From Streptomyces endophytica (GTDB taxonomy: Bacteria; Actinomycetota; Actinomycetes; Streptomycetales; Streptomycetaceae), in assembly GCF_026153355.1 (NCBI RefSeq), contig NZ_CP110636.1, positions 6,138,001 to 6,202,000 of the forward strand: a stretch of 64,000 nt of DNA, given 5' to 3'. Of this stretch, positions 37,047-46,301 are shown piece by piece. A program made the translations under genes and the position numbers. Positions within the stretch are counted from its first letter, which is position 1. Each line of letters opens with the position of its first letter. The notes under the pieces are model-generated. The model was not told the DNA's origin. It did not search any database and saw only the letters and a program-made list of their open reading frames with translations.

Positions 37047-39251
37047 TCAGTCGCTGAACTTCTCGCCCCTTTCGGCCTTTTCGACCAGTGATGCGGGGGG
37101 CGCGAAGCGGTCGCCGTAGGCCGTTTGGAGCTCCCGGGCGCGGGTCACGAAGCCGGGGAGGCCGACGAGGTCCTCGCGGCCCGGGCCGCCCTGGTAGCCG
37201 TTGATGTACTGGATCACGCCGCCGGTCCAGCCCGGGAAGCCGATGCCGAAGATGGAGCCGATGTTGGCGTCGGCGACCGAGGTGAGCACGCCTTCCTCGA
37301 AGCAGCGGACGGTGTCCAGCGCCTCGGAGAAGAGCATGCGTTCCTGCATGTCGATGAAGGGGATGGTGGCGGCTTCGCGGGCGAAGTGCTCGCGCAGGCC
37401 CGGCCAGAGGCCGGCGCGCCGGCCGTCGTCGCCGTACTCGTAGAAGCCGGCGCCCCCGCTGCGGCCGGGGCGGTCGAACTCGTCGACCATCCGGTCGATG
37501 ACCTCGTCCGCCGGGTGCGGCTGCCAGGTGCCGCCGGCCTCCTCGACGGCCCGCCGGCTCTCCTCACGGATCTTGCGCGGCAGCGTCAGGGTCAGCTCGT
37601 CCATCAGGGACAGCACCTTGGCGGGGTAGCCGGCCTGGGCGGCGGCCTGTTCGACGGAGGCCGGCTCCAGGCCCTCGCCGATCATCGCCACGCCCTCGTT
37701 GATGAACTGGCCGATGACGCGGGAGGTGAAGAAGCCGCGCGAGTCGTTGACCACGATCGGCGTCTTCTTGATCTGGCGGACCAGGTCGAAGGCGCGGGCC
37801 AGCGCCTCGTCGCCGGTCCGTTCGCCCTTGATGATCTCGACCAGCGGCATCTTGTCGACCGGTGAGAAGAAGTGCAGCCCGATGAAGTCCTGGTCCCGTT
37901 CGACGCCTTCGGCGAGGAGCGTGATGGGGAGGGTGGAGGTGTTGGAGCACAGCAGCGCGTCGGGCGCGACGATGTGCTGGATCTCCTTGAACACCTTGTG
38001 TTTGAGGGCGACGTCCTCGAAGACCGCCTCGATGACGGCGTCGCAGCCGGCGAGGTCGGCGGGATCGGCGGTGGGCGTGATCCGGGCGAGCAGTTCGTCG
38101 CGCTTCTGCTCGGTCGTGCGGCCCCGGGAGAGCGCCTTGTCGAGCAGCCCCTCCGAATACGCTTTGCCCTTCTGCGCCGCCTCCGGGGTGATGTCCTTGA
38201 GGACGACCTGGATGCCTGCCTTGGCGCAGGCGTAGGCGATGCCGGCGCCCATCATGCCGGCGCCGAGCACGGCGACCTTCTCGACCGGCCTGGGTTCGAT
38301 GCCCTTGGGGCGGTTGGCGCCGGAGTTGACGGCCTGGAGGTCGAAGAAGAAGGCCTGGATCATGTTCTTGGAGACCTGGCCGGTGACCAGTTCGACGAAG
38401 TACCGCGCCTCGATGGTCTGCGCGGTCTCGAAGTCGACCTGGGAGCCCTCGACGGCCGCGGCGAGGATGTTGCGCGGGGCCGGGTACGGCGCGCCGTTGA
38501 GCTGCTTCTTGAGGTTGGCGGGGAACGCCGGGAGGTTGGCCGCGAACTTCGGCTGGGCGGGGGTGCCGCCGGGGATGCGGTAGCCCTTGGCGTCCCAGGG
38601 CTGCTGCGACTCGGGGTGCTCGTCGATGAAGGCGCGGGCCTTGGTGAGGAGTTCGTCGGGGGTGGCCGCGACGTCGTGGATCAGTCCGGCGTCCCTGGCG
38701 CGGGTGGCGTTGTACTGGGTGCCCTGGAGCAGCACCTTCAGCAGGGCGTCGGCGATGCCGAGCAGTCGTACGGTGCGGGTGACGCCGCCGGCGGCGGGCA
38801 GCAGGCCGAGGGTGACCTCGGGCAGGCCGATCTTGGTGGCGGGGGTGTCGAGGGCGATGCGGTGGTGGCAGGCCAGCGCGATTTCGTAACCGCCGCCCAG
38901 CGCGGCGCCGTTGATGGCGGCGACGACGGGCTTGCCGAGTGTTTCGAGGCGGCGCAGGTCGCGCTTGATGCCGTTGCCTGCCTCGAAGGCCTGCTGGGCC
39001 TGGGCGGGGGTGACGGCGATCAGGTCGCGGAGGTCGCCGCCGGCGAAGAAGGTCTTCTTGGCGGAGGTGATGATGATGCCGCGGATGCTGTCCTTCTCGG
39101 CCTCCAGGCGGTCGACGGCCGCGGTGAGGGAGGTCTTGAAGGCGTTGTTCATGGTGTTGGCGGACTGGTCGGGGTCGTCGAGGACCAGGGTGACGACGCC
39201 GGTCTCGTCCTTTTCCCAGCGGATGGTCGACAAAGCTGCGGGTTCACTCAT
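37047..39251 (-). CDS. Bifunctional enoyl-CoA hydratase / 3-hydroxyacyl-CoA dehydrogenase (FadJ/FadB-like)
   Basis: 734 residues, the alpha subunit of the trifunctional beta-oxidation complex. The N-terminal crotonase domain (about 1-190) has AGGDLRDL, ALGGGYEIAL and LPEVTLGLLPAAGG with both catalytic Glu present. The Rossmann fold (from about 325) is VAVLGAGMMGAGIAYACAKAG, followed by CSNTSTLPIT and FFSPVDKMPLVEII of the hydroxyacyl-CoA dehydrogenase. It is last in the run caiB-acd-fadA-fadJ and 33 bases downstream of fadA. Confidence 0.93.
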   Translation of the reverse strand: MSEPAALSTIRWEKDETGVVTLVLDDPDQSANTMNNAFKTSLTAAVDRLEAEKDSIRGIIITSAKKTFFAGGDLRDLIAVTPAQAQQAFEAGNGIKRDLRRLETLGKPVVAAINGAALGGGYEIALACHHRIALDTPATKIGLPEVTLGLLPAAGGVTRTVRLLGIADALLKVLLQGTQYNATRARDAGLIHDVAATPDELLTKARAFIDEHPESQQPWDAKGYRIPGGTPAQPKFAANLPAFPANLKKQLNGAPYPAPRNILAAAVEGSQVDFETAQTIEARYFVELVTGQVSKNMIQAFFFDLQAVNSGANRPKGIEPRPVEKVAVLGAGMMGAGIAYACAKAGIQVVLKDITPEAAQKGKAYSEGLLDKALSRGRTTEQKRDELLARITPTADPADLAGCDAVIEAVFEDVALKHKVFKEIQHIVAPDALLCSNTSTLPITLLAEGVERDQDFIGLHFFSPVDKMPLVEIIKGERTGDEALARAFDLVRQIKKTPIVVNDSRGFFTSRVIGQFINEGVAMIGEGLEPASVEQAAAQAGYPAKVLSLMDELTLTLPRKIREESRRAVEEAGGTWQPHPADEVIDRMVDEFDRPGRSGGAGFYEYGDDGRRAGLWPGLREHFAREAATIPFIDMQERMLFSEALDTVRCFEEGVLTSVADANIGSIFGIGFPGWTGGVIQYINGYQGGPGREDLVGLPGFVTRARELQTAYGDRFAPPASLVEKAERGEKFSD

Positions 39252-39284
39252 GGTGCGTACTCCGTGGTGGGTGGGACGAGGGGG

Positions 39285-40499
39285 TCAGAGGCGCTCGATG
39301 ACGGTGGCGATGCCCATGCCGCCGCCGACGCAGAGGGTGGCCAGGCCGTAGCGCTTGTCCTGCCGCTCGAGTTCGTCGACGAGGGTGCCGAGGATCATCG
39401 CGCCGGTGGCGCCGAGGGGGTGGCCCAGGGCGATGGCGCCGCCGTTGACGTTGACCTTGTCGAGGCTCAGGCCCATGTCCTTGACGAAGCGGAGCACGAC
39501 GGCGGCGAAGGCCTCGTTGATCTCGACCAGGTCGATGTCGTCGATGGTCAGGCCGGCCTTGGTGAGGGCCTTGCGGCTGGCGGGGGCGGGGCCGGTGAGC
39601 ATGATCGTCGGTTCGGAGCCGGAGACCGCGGCGGAGAGGATGCGGGCCCGCGGGGTGAGGCCGTAGCGCTCGCCGACCTCCTTGTTGCCGATGGCGACGA
39701 GGGCGGCGCCGTCCACGATGCCGGAGGAGTTGCCGGCGTGGTGGACGTGGTCGATCTTCTCGACCCAGTGGTACTTCTGCAGGGCGACCGCGTCGAAGCC
39801 GCCGGCGTCACCGATGGTGGCGAAGGACGGCTTGAGGGAGGCGAGGGAGTCGGCGGTGGTGCCGGGGCGCATGTGCTCGTCGTGGTCGAGGACGACGAGG
39901 CCGTTGCGGTCGCGTACGGGGACGACGGACCGGTCGAAGCGGCCGTCCTTCCATGCTGCGGCGGCCCGTTCCTGGGAGAGGGCGGCGAACTCGTCGACGT
40001 CGCGCCGGCTGTAGCCCTCGATGGTGGCGATGAGGTCGGCGCCGATGCCCTGGGGGACGAAGCCGGTGTCGAAGTTGGTCATGGGGTCGGCGAACCAGGC
40101 GCCGCCGTCGGACGCCATCGGGACCCGCGACATGGATTCGACGCCGCCCGCGAGGACCAGGTCTTCCCAGCCGGAGCGGACCTTGGCGGCGGCCATGTTG
40201 ACGGCTTCGAGGCCGGAGGCACAGAAGCGGTTCTCCTGGACGCCGGCGACGGTGTCGGGCAGGCCGGCGGCGATCGCGGCGATCCGGGCGATGTCGGAGC
40301 CCTGGTCGCCCACGGGGCCGACGACGCCGAGGACGATGTCGTCGATCGCGGCCGGGTCGAGGCCGGGGAAGCGGCGGCGTACTTCGTGGAGCAGGCCGAC
40401 GACCAGGTCGATGGGCTTGGTGCCGTGCAGCGCGCCGTTGGCCTTGCCGCGGCCGCGCGGGGTGCGGATCGCGTCGTATACGTACGCTTCGGAACTCAC
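39285..40499 (-). CDS. Acetyl-CoA acyltransferase (thiolase, FadA-like)
   Basis: 404 residues. The three thiolase motifs are present: the acylated Cys in QENRFCASGLEAVN, the His in GGAIALGHPLGATGA and the second Cys in ATLCVGGGMG. It performs the final thiolytic step of beta-oxidation with the downstream FadJ-like subunit. The start is GTG 40499, 22 bases after the acyl-CoA dehydrogenase stop. Confidence 0.93.
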   Translation of the reverse strand: MSSEAYVYDAIRTPRGRGKANGALHGTKPIDLVVGLLHEVRRRFPGLDPAAIDDIVLGVVGPVGDQGSDIARIAAIAAGLPDTVAGVQENRFCASGLEAVNMAAAKVRSGWEDLVLAGGVESMSRVPMASDGGAWFADPMTNFDTGFVPQGIGADLIATIEGYSRRDVDEFAALSQERAAAAWKDGRFDRSVVPVRDRNGLVVLDHDEHMRPGTTADSLASLKPSFATIGDAGGFDAVALQKYHWVEKIDHVHHAGNSSGIVDGAALVAIGNKEVGERYGLTPRARILSAAVSGSEPTIMLTGPAPASRKALTKAGLTIDDIDLVEINEAFAAVVLRFVKDMGLSLDKVNVNGGAIALGHPLGATGAMILGTLVDELERQDKRYGLATLCVGGGMGIATVIERL

Positions 40500-40521
40500 T
40501 GGTAAGCCTTTCCGGGGAGGG

Positions 40522-41675
40522 TTAGCCGAGCAGGGAGCGGCCGATGATCTCCTTCATGATCTCGGTCGTCCCGCCGTAGATGGTCTGGATGCGGCCGTCG
40601 GTGAAGGCCTTGGCGACGCGGTATTCGGTCATGTAGCCGTAGCCGCCGTGGAGTTGGAGGCAGCGGTCGGCGACGCGTTTCTGGAGTTCGGTGGCCCACC
40701 ACTTGGCCATGGAGGCGTGTACGGCGTCGAGGGTGCCGTCGGAGTGGTCGGCGATGCAGCGGTCGAGGAAGGTGCGGGTGACGGCGCATTCGGTGGCCAT
40801 CTCGGCGATCTCGAAGCGGATGTGCTGGAGCTTGGACAGTGGTCGTCCGAATGCTTCGCGTTCCTTGACGTATTGGGTGGTGATCTCCAGGAGGTGTTCG
40901 GCGGCGGCGATGCCGGCGACGGCTATGCCCATGCGTTCCTGTGCGAGGTTGGTCATGAGGTGGACGAAGGCGCCGTTGAGCTCGCCGAGGAGGTTGTCCT
41001 TGGGGACGCGTACGTCGTGGAAGAACAGTTCGGCGGTGTCCTGGGACTTCTGGCCGATCTTGTCGAGGTTGCGGCCGCGTTCGAAGCCTGGCATTCCGCG
41101 TTCGACGACGAGCAGCGACAGTCCGTGTGCGCCGCCTTCGGGGGTGGTCTTGGCGACGACGATGACGAGGTCGGCGAGGATGCCGTTGGAGATGAACGTC
41201 TTGGAGCCGTTCAGCAGCCAGTGGTCGCCCTTGTCCTCGGCGGTGGTGCGGATGCCCTGGAGGTCGGAGCCCGCGCCCGGTTCGGTCATGGCGATGGCGG
41301 TGATGATCTCGCCGCTGCAGAAGCCGGGGAGCCAGCGCTGCTTCTGTTCGTCGGTGGTGAGGGAGGTCAGGTAGGGGCCGATGATGTCGTTGTGCAGGCC
41401 CAGGGCGAGGCCGGGGTGCCGGCGCGGGTGAACTCCTCGGCGAGGACGGCGCTGTAGCGGAAGTCGGGGTTGCCTCCGCCGCCGTATTCCTCGGGCACGG
41501 CCATGCCCAGCAGGCCCTGTCGGCCGGCGGCGCGCCAGGCGTCCCGGCTGACGATGCCGTCCTGCTCCCACTGTTCGTAGTGGGGTGTCACCTCCTTGGC
41601 GAGGAAGGTGCGGACGGTTTCGCGGAAGGCCTCGTGGTCCGCGGTGAAGATCTGGCGCGGCAGTGGGGCGGTCAT
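40522..41675 (-). CDS. Acyl-CoA dehydrogenase, one-base frameshift near the N-terminus
   Basis: A FAD-dependent acyl-CoA dehydrogenase. The C-terminal two thirds read ITAIAMTEPGAGSDLQGIRT, WLLNGSKTFISNG, ITTQYVKEREAFGRPLSK and LQLHGGYGYMTEY, all family motifs. The first 90 residues (ATG 41675, MTAPLPRQIFTADHEAFRE) are in another frame; the break lies near 41411-41416. Adding one G there gives RAGTPGLALGLHNDI and a normal 384-residue enzyme. I take it as one gene with a likely sequencing error. It catalyses the first beta-oxidation step. Confidence 0.87.
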
Positions 41676-41690
41676 CTCGGTGGGCCCTCC

Positions 41691-43004
41691 TCAGAGCCAG
41701 TTCTTGACGGTCTCGATGGGCTGGGCGGCCCGGGTGGTGGCCGGGGTGGCCGGTTCCGGGGCGACGGTGCCTTCGGCGGTCGGGGGTGGGCCGGCCGCGT
41801 GGCGGGGGTGGTGGTGGGTTTCATCAGTGGGCCGCGTCCTTCTGCTCGGTGCGGCCCGGGGTGGGGGCGGGGTCTTCGGGGGTGGGGTGAGGAGGCTGGG
41901 GGTCTGCCAGTCGTGGGCGATGTCCTCGGTGTCCGCGCCGGGCCGGGCGGGTGGTGTGCGGACCGCGCCGGGGGTGTGCGAGAAGCGGGGTGCGGGCGCT
42001 GGTTGGGTGATGCCGCCGTGGTCGACGAAGGTGCCGCGGGCGGCGAGGTGCGGGTGGTGCGGTGCCTCGCGCAGGGAGAGGACCGGCGCGACGCAGGCGT
42101 CGGAGTCCTGGAAGACGGTGGTCCATTCGTCTCTGGTGCGGGTCTTGAAGCGGGCTGCGATGGCGGTGCGGAGCTCGTCCCAGGCGGTGAGGTCGTCTCG
42201 TGCCGGGGCTTCGTCCTCGATGCCCAGCAGCCGGATGAATTCGCCGTAGAAGCGCTTTTCCAGGGCGCCGACGGCCATGTATCCGCCGTCGGCGGTCCGG
42301 TAGGTGCCGTAGAAGGGTGTCCCGCCGTCCAGGAGGTTGGCGCCGCGCCGGTCCTGCCAGCCGCCGGCCGCCAGCATGCCGTGGATCATCGCGGTCAGAT
42401 GGGCGGTGCCGTCGACGATCGCGGCGTCGACGACCTGGCCCCGGCCGTTTTCGGTGCGGGCGTGCTGGAGTGCGGCGAGGACGCCGATGACGAGGTAGAG
42501 GGAGCCGCCGGCGTAGTCGCCGAGGAGGTTGGCGGGGAGGGCGGGCGGGCCGTCGGGCGGGCCGATCATTCCCAGGGCGCCGGTGATGGCGATGTAGCCG
42601 ATGTCGTGTCCGGCGGTGTCGGCGAGCGGGCCCTGCTGGCCCCAGCCGGTCATCCGGCCGTAGACGAGCCGGGGGTTGCGTGCCAGGCATTCCTCGGGGC
42701 CGACGCCGAGTCGTTCGGCGACGCCCGGGCGGTAGCCCTCCAGCAGTACGTCGGCGCGTTCGGCCAGGTCGAGGACCTGGGTGACGCCCTGGGGGGTCTT
42801 CAGGTCCACGAGCACGGAGCGTTTGTTGCGGTTGGTGATGTCGTAGGCGGGGTCGATGGCCAGGCCGGCGCCCCCGGGGCGGTCGACGCGGACGACGTCG
42901 GCGCCGAGGTCGGCCAGGAGCATGGCCGCGAACGGCCCGGGGCCGATGCCCGCGAGCTCGACGACCCGTACGCCGTGGAGCGGGCCGTTGTCTGACTCCG
43001 TCAT
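41691..43004 (-). CDS. CaiB/BaiF family (type III) CoA transferase
   Basis: 437 residues as read. Family motifs include VRVVELAGIGPGPFAAMLLADLG, GYRPGVAERLG, RLVYGRMTGWGQQGP and the Asp-bearing GHDIGYIAITG. The last 65 or so residues are proline-rich and atypical. Near 41870-41890 the codon pattern shifts to another frame that ends EQKDAAH at 41824; one extra C in a C run would produce that end. The true C-terminus is therefore uncertain. It moves CoA onto an acid entering the pathway and is first in the caiB-acd-fadA-fadJ run. Confidence 0.83.
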   Translation of the reverse strand: MTESDNGPLHGVRVVELAGIGPGPFAAMLLADLGADVVRVDRPGGAGLAIDPAYDITNRNKRSVLVDLKTPQGVTQVLDLAERADVLLEGYRPGVAERLGVGPEECLARNPRLVYGRMTGWGQQGPLADTAGHDIGYIAITGALGMIGPPDGPPALPANLLGDYAGGSLYLVIGVLAALQHARTENGRGQVVDAAIVDGTAHLTAMIHGMLAAGGWQDRRGANLLDGGTPFYGTYRTADGGYMAVGALEKRFYGEFIRLLGIEDEAPARDDLTAWDELRTAIAARFKTRTRDEWTTVFQDSDACVAPVLSLREAPHHPHLAARGTFVDHGGITQPAPAPRFSHTPGAVRTPPARPGADTEDIAHDWQTPSLLTPPPKTPPPPRAAPSRRTRPTDETHHHPRHAAGPPPTAEGTVAPEPATPATTRAAQPIETVKNWL

Positions 43005-43027
43005 CGCGCCCCATGCCCTTCCGCACT

Positions 43028-43058
43028 GTGACACTTCTGATGTAACACTCGTGATGTT
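43028..43058 (-). promoter_or_regulatory. Operator candidate overlapping the caiB promoter
   Basis: Two direct repeats with a 15-base period (ACATCACGAGTGT and ACATCAGAAGTGT on the minus strand) cover the -10 box and start region. Each is also an imperfect palindrome (AACA to TGTT), as expected for a dimeric repressor. Confidence 0.6.
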
Positions 43059-43082
43059 AAGAACGTGTTCCACTTTCCACAA
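43054..43082 (-). promoter_or_regulatory. Promoter of the caiB-acd-fadA-fadJ operon
   Basis: On the minus strand: TTGTGG (43077-43082), 17-base spacer, TAACAT (43054-43059), about 50 bases ahead of ATG 43004. Confidence 0.65.
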
Positions 43083-43091
43083 GACCCCTTG

Positions 43092-43159
43092 CCGCGTGGC
43101 GACCACGCGGAAAGGCCCGTGCCGACGAGGCTCAACTGCCCTCGCCGCCACGGGCCTTT
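43092..43159 (-). terminator. Two stacked hairpins ending the YjbR gene
   Basis: The first stem pairs 43111-43121 with 43149-43159 (11 bp) and spans the YjbR stop codon. The second is a perfect 8-bp stem, 43092-43099 with 43103-43110, and a 3-base loop. Confidence 0.65.
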
Positions 43160-43563
43160 TGCGCGCCTGCTGCCGCTGCGCCGCTATCCCCGTCGAGCTC
43201 GGCGATGAGCTTCTTGGGGGCTATGACGCGGTACGACTCCTCCGCCCAGTCACAGAGCAGCTCGGCGGCCGGCGCCCCCTGCTCGTCCAGCGGGATCCGC
43301 ACCCAGCCGGCCTTGCCCAGGCCGTAGCCCGCCGGCTCGGCACCGGGCGAGGTCAGGGCATGGGCATGCGCCTCCGGATCCTTCAGCTTGACGGTGACGC
43401 CCGGTGGATGGCTGCCGTCATCGACGCCGAGGAAGACGAAGACCTTCTTGTTCACCTTGATGACGCTTTCGCCCCAGGGAAATTCCTCCACCGCCCCGGG
43501 CAGTCCGAGCGCGAACGCCCGCACCCGCTTCCGGACCGCCTCCGGGCCCGCCGCCTTCGTCAT
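43132..43563 (-). CDS. MmcQ/YjbR family protein
   Basis: 143 residues. A double-wing fold similar to CyaY/YjbR: FPWGESVIKVNKKVFVFLG, VTVKLKDPEAHAHAL, AGWVRIPLD and SYRVIAPKKLIAEL. Function is not established; proposed to bind DNA. ATG 43563 has GGAGGA 5 bases upstream. The C-terminal tail is Ala/Gly-rich. Upstream of, but terminated before, the fatty-acid operon. Confidence 0.83.
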   Translation of the reverse strand: MTKAAGPEAVRKRVRAFALGLPGAVEEFPWGESVIKVNKKVFVFLGVDDGSHPPGVTVKLKDPEAHAHALTSPGAEPAGYGLGKAGWVRIPLDEQGAPAAELLCDWAEESYRVIAPKKLIAELDGDSGAAAAGAQKARGGEGS

Positions 43564-43726
43564 GAGCTCCTCCACGTCCGTTCCCCCGTACGGCACCACC
43601 TGCGGCACCGCCCCGGCACCGCGCGTCTCGCGCACGGGCCGACCGACGCATCCCACGCTAACCGCGGGCACTGACAACGGCCCGCGCAGCGCCGGTCGCC
43701 CGGCCGACAGAGGGACAATTGCGGCC

Positions 43727-44467
43727 ATGTCCGATGCGCAACTCGCCGCCGCACTGTTCGACTTCCATGCCGGTCAGGGACTGCGCCAGTTCACCGAACT
43801 GGCCCTGGCGCTGCTGCTGTCCTCGCTGATCGGCCTCGAACGGGAGGCCCGGCAGAAAGGCGCCGGCCTGCGCACCCACACGCTGGTCGGTGTGGGCAGC
43901 GCGCTGTTCATGGAGGTGTCGATCCACGGCTTCGGGGCGCTGCTGGGAGCCGACGGTGTGGCGCTCGATCCGTCCCGCGTCGCCGCCCAGGTCGTCTCGG
44001 GCATCGGCTTCATCGGCGGTGGCCTGATCTTCGTCCGGAAGGACGCCGTCCGCGGGCTGACGACGGCCGCCACCATCTGGCTGACCTGCGCCATCGGCAT
44101 GGCGTGCGGGGGTGGGCTGCCGCTGCTGGCGATCGGTGCGACGGCGGTGCACTTCCTCATCGTCCGCGGCTTCACGAGGATCTCCGACCGGATCGCGAAG
44201 GAGCCGTCCCTCACCCGGGTCGATCTGCGTGTCGCCTATCGCACGCAACGCGGACTGCTGGGGCGGATGTTGGAGATGTGCACCGGTCGGGGGTTCCGGG
44301 TGACGGATGTCCAGGTGGAGACCGGCGTGGACGAGCAGCGGTTCGCGGCCGAGGTGCTGCTCCGTCTGGAGGGTGCCGCCGCGGCCCATCCCCTGGTGGA
44401 GGAGCTGTCCGAGCTGGAGGGGGTGCGCGGGGTGACGCTGGGGCGGCAGGACGACCGTACGGAGTGA
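43727..44467 (+). CDS. MgtC/SapB family membrane protein
   Basis: 246 residues. The N-terminal part has four predicted membrane segments with the MgtC signature SSLIGLEREARQKGAGLRTH, GIGFIGGGLIF and GLTTAATIWL. The C-terminal cytosolic domain (about 150-240) looks ACT-like. MgtC proteins are linked to Mg2+ starvation, ATP synthase modulation and membrane potential. ATG 43727 is 163 bases from the divergent YjbR gene. Confidence 0.9.
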   Translation: MSDAQLAAALFDFHAGQGLRQFTELALALLLSSLIGLEREARQKGAGLRTHTLVGVGSALFMEVSIHGFGALLGADGVALDPSRVAAQVVSGIGFIGGGLIFVRKDAVRGLTTAATIWLTCAIGMACGGGLPLLAIGATAVHFLIVRGFTRISDRIAKEPSLTRVDLRVAYRTQRGLLGRMLEMCTGRGFRVTDVQVETGVDEQRFAAEVLLRLEGAAAAHPLVEELSELEGVRGVTLGRQDDRTE

Positions 44468-44503
44468 ACAGGCCGCGGCGGGCCGGTACGGGGCGAGGCC
44501 GGT

Positions 44504-46047
44504 TCAGCCCGGCGTCTCTTCGGCGGCCGGATGGGGCGCGGCGCCCCTGGGGACCTCTGCCCCGCTTCGGGCTCCGGTACGAGGTGGTCGTCGGGCGCCT
44601 GACGGTCGAGCAGTCTCCCCAGGCGCTGCGGCACATTGCCGCCCACCAGGAGGATGACGAGCAGCGTCAGCCCGAAGGTGAGCACGGCGAGCGCGCGTCC
44701 CAGGGGCATGCCTTCGGCCAGATGGGCTCCGAGGACGGGTGCCACCGCGCCGCCCAGGGCGCCGACGTTGTAGACGAAGCCCAGGGAGGCGGCGCGGGTC
44801 GCGGTGGGGAAGTGGCCGGCGAGGTATTTCGGCAGGATGCCGGAGATGCCCTGGCTGAGCGCGAGCAGACCGAAGACCAGCACGCCGAGGAGGGGCAGGT
44901 TGTCGCGGACCGCGAAGACCGGGAAGACGAAGGCGAGCGAGGCCAGCAGGGTGCAGGCGTAGGCGCGCCGGGTTCCGAGCCGGTCGCCGGTGTAGCCCGC
45001 GAGCCAGCATCCCGCCATGGTGCCGAAGCCCGCGTAGAACATCACGTCGGTGACCTGTCCGGGGGCGTAGCCGAGGTCGGTCTTGAGGTAGGTGGGCAGC
45101 AGGGCCTGGACGGGCCAGCTGTAGAGGAAGGCGCAGAAGACGGTCGCCATCAGGGACACGTACAGCAGCCATCCGTGGCGGCCGCCGAGCTGCACGGCGA
45201 AGGCGACCAGGCACAGCGCCGCGACACCGGACAGCCAGGGGACGTACCCCGTTCCTACGGGTGTGAAGACGCAGTACAGGGCGGCCGAGGCGGTCGCGGC
45301 CAGGACGGCGTTGAGCCAGCGGCGGCGCCCGGTGAACAACGGCCGGAAAGGATGCGGACGTTCCTCTTCGGGGCGCGTACCGGACGTGTCGATCTCCCGG
45401 TGCCAGTCCCCGGCCTCCGGCAGTGATCTGCGCACCCAGAGGGCGACGAGGACGGGCAGTATGCCGATCCAGAACATCCAGCGCCAGCCCCAGTGGGGCA
45501 CCACCCACTTGTAGAGCTCGGCCGCGACGACGGTGCCGCTCGCGTACCCGGAGATGAGGAACCCGGACGCCCGGTTGCGCCACCGGGTGGGCCAGGTTTC
45601 CAGCACGTAGGTCGCGCTGGCGCTGTACTCCCCCGCCATGCCCAGGCCGATCACCAGACGGGCGACGAACAGGCTGCTGTAGTTCCAGGCGAAGCCGCAG
45701 GCGAAGGTTCCGAGCGAGTAGAGCAGGATGCTGGCGACCATGGCGGCCCTGCGGCCGTAGCGGTCGCCCAGTGCGCCGAGGAGCGCGCCGCCCAGCCACC
45801 GGGTGATGAACGCACCGGAGATCAGCGAGGCGGCGGTGGCGGTGCCCAGGTGGAACTCGTCGGCGATCTCGGTCAGCACCAGGGTGATCAGGACGAAGTC
45901 GAAGCCGTCGAGGAGATAGCCGATCCAGGCGGCGAACATGGCCTTCCACTGCCGTGGCGTGACCTCCTGGTACCAGCGCCGTGTTCCCTGAGCGGCTGGT
46001 CCCGGTCGGCGGTCGTCCTGGTGGTCGTCCAAGGGGCGCGTCGTCAC
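44504..46047 (-). CDS. MFS metabolite:proton symporter, 3' frameshift
   Basis: A 12-segment MFS transporter of the SHS (sialate/lactate) type: WKAMFAAWIGYLLDGFDFVL, GRRAAMVASILLYSLG and LVIGLGMAGEYSASATYVLE. As read, the frame runs past its natural end into the antisense of mgtC. One extra G in the run at 44560-44563 gives EAGAEVPRGAAPHPAAEETP and a stop at 44504, making about 514 residues; I use that end. GTG 46047 has GGAGGAGG upstream. The substrate is unknown, probably an organic acid. Confidence 0.82.
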
Positions 46048-46230
46048 GGCAAACCGGCCTCCTCCTGGAGTCGGCAACGGCGGGGAACAGAGACATGGGA
46101 CGTCCTACGTCGCCGCGTTCACGGTGAATGTGGCCCGGCCACCCCGCCCTGTCAAGGGTGCCCGCCGCACCCCGCCGCCGTACGGCACTTCCGATCGCAC
46201 CAGCCCCAACGGGGAGGCGTCAGGGCCGCG

Positions 46231-46259
46231 TTGACGGGACGACGGCGACTGCCTAGGGT
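46231..46259 (+). promoter_or_regulatory. HrdB-type promoter upstream of the saccharopine-dehydrogenase-like gene
   Basis: TTGACG (46231-46236), 17-base spacer, TAGGGT (46254-46259), close to the vegetative consensus, 43 bases before ATG 46302. The rest of the divergent region 46048-46301 shows no gene. Confidence 0.75.
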
Positions 46260-46301
46260 CCGAACACCAGCTCACCGGGGGCGGTCGAGAGGACGCGCAG
46301 C

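Noticed and set aside
44236..44503. C-terminal extension of the MFS gene into mgtC antisense
   Set aside because: Same reasoning: the correct frame stops at 44504 after one base is restored in a G run.
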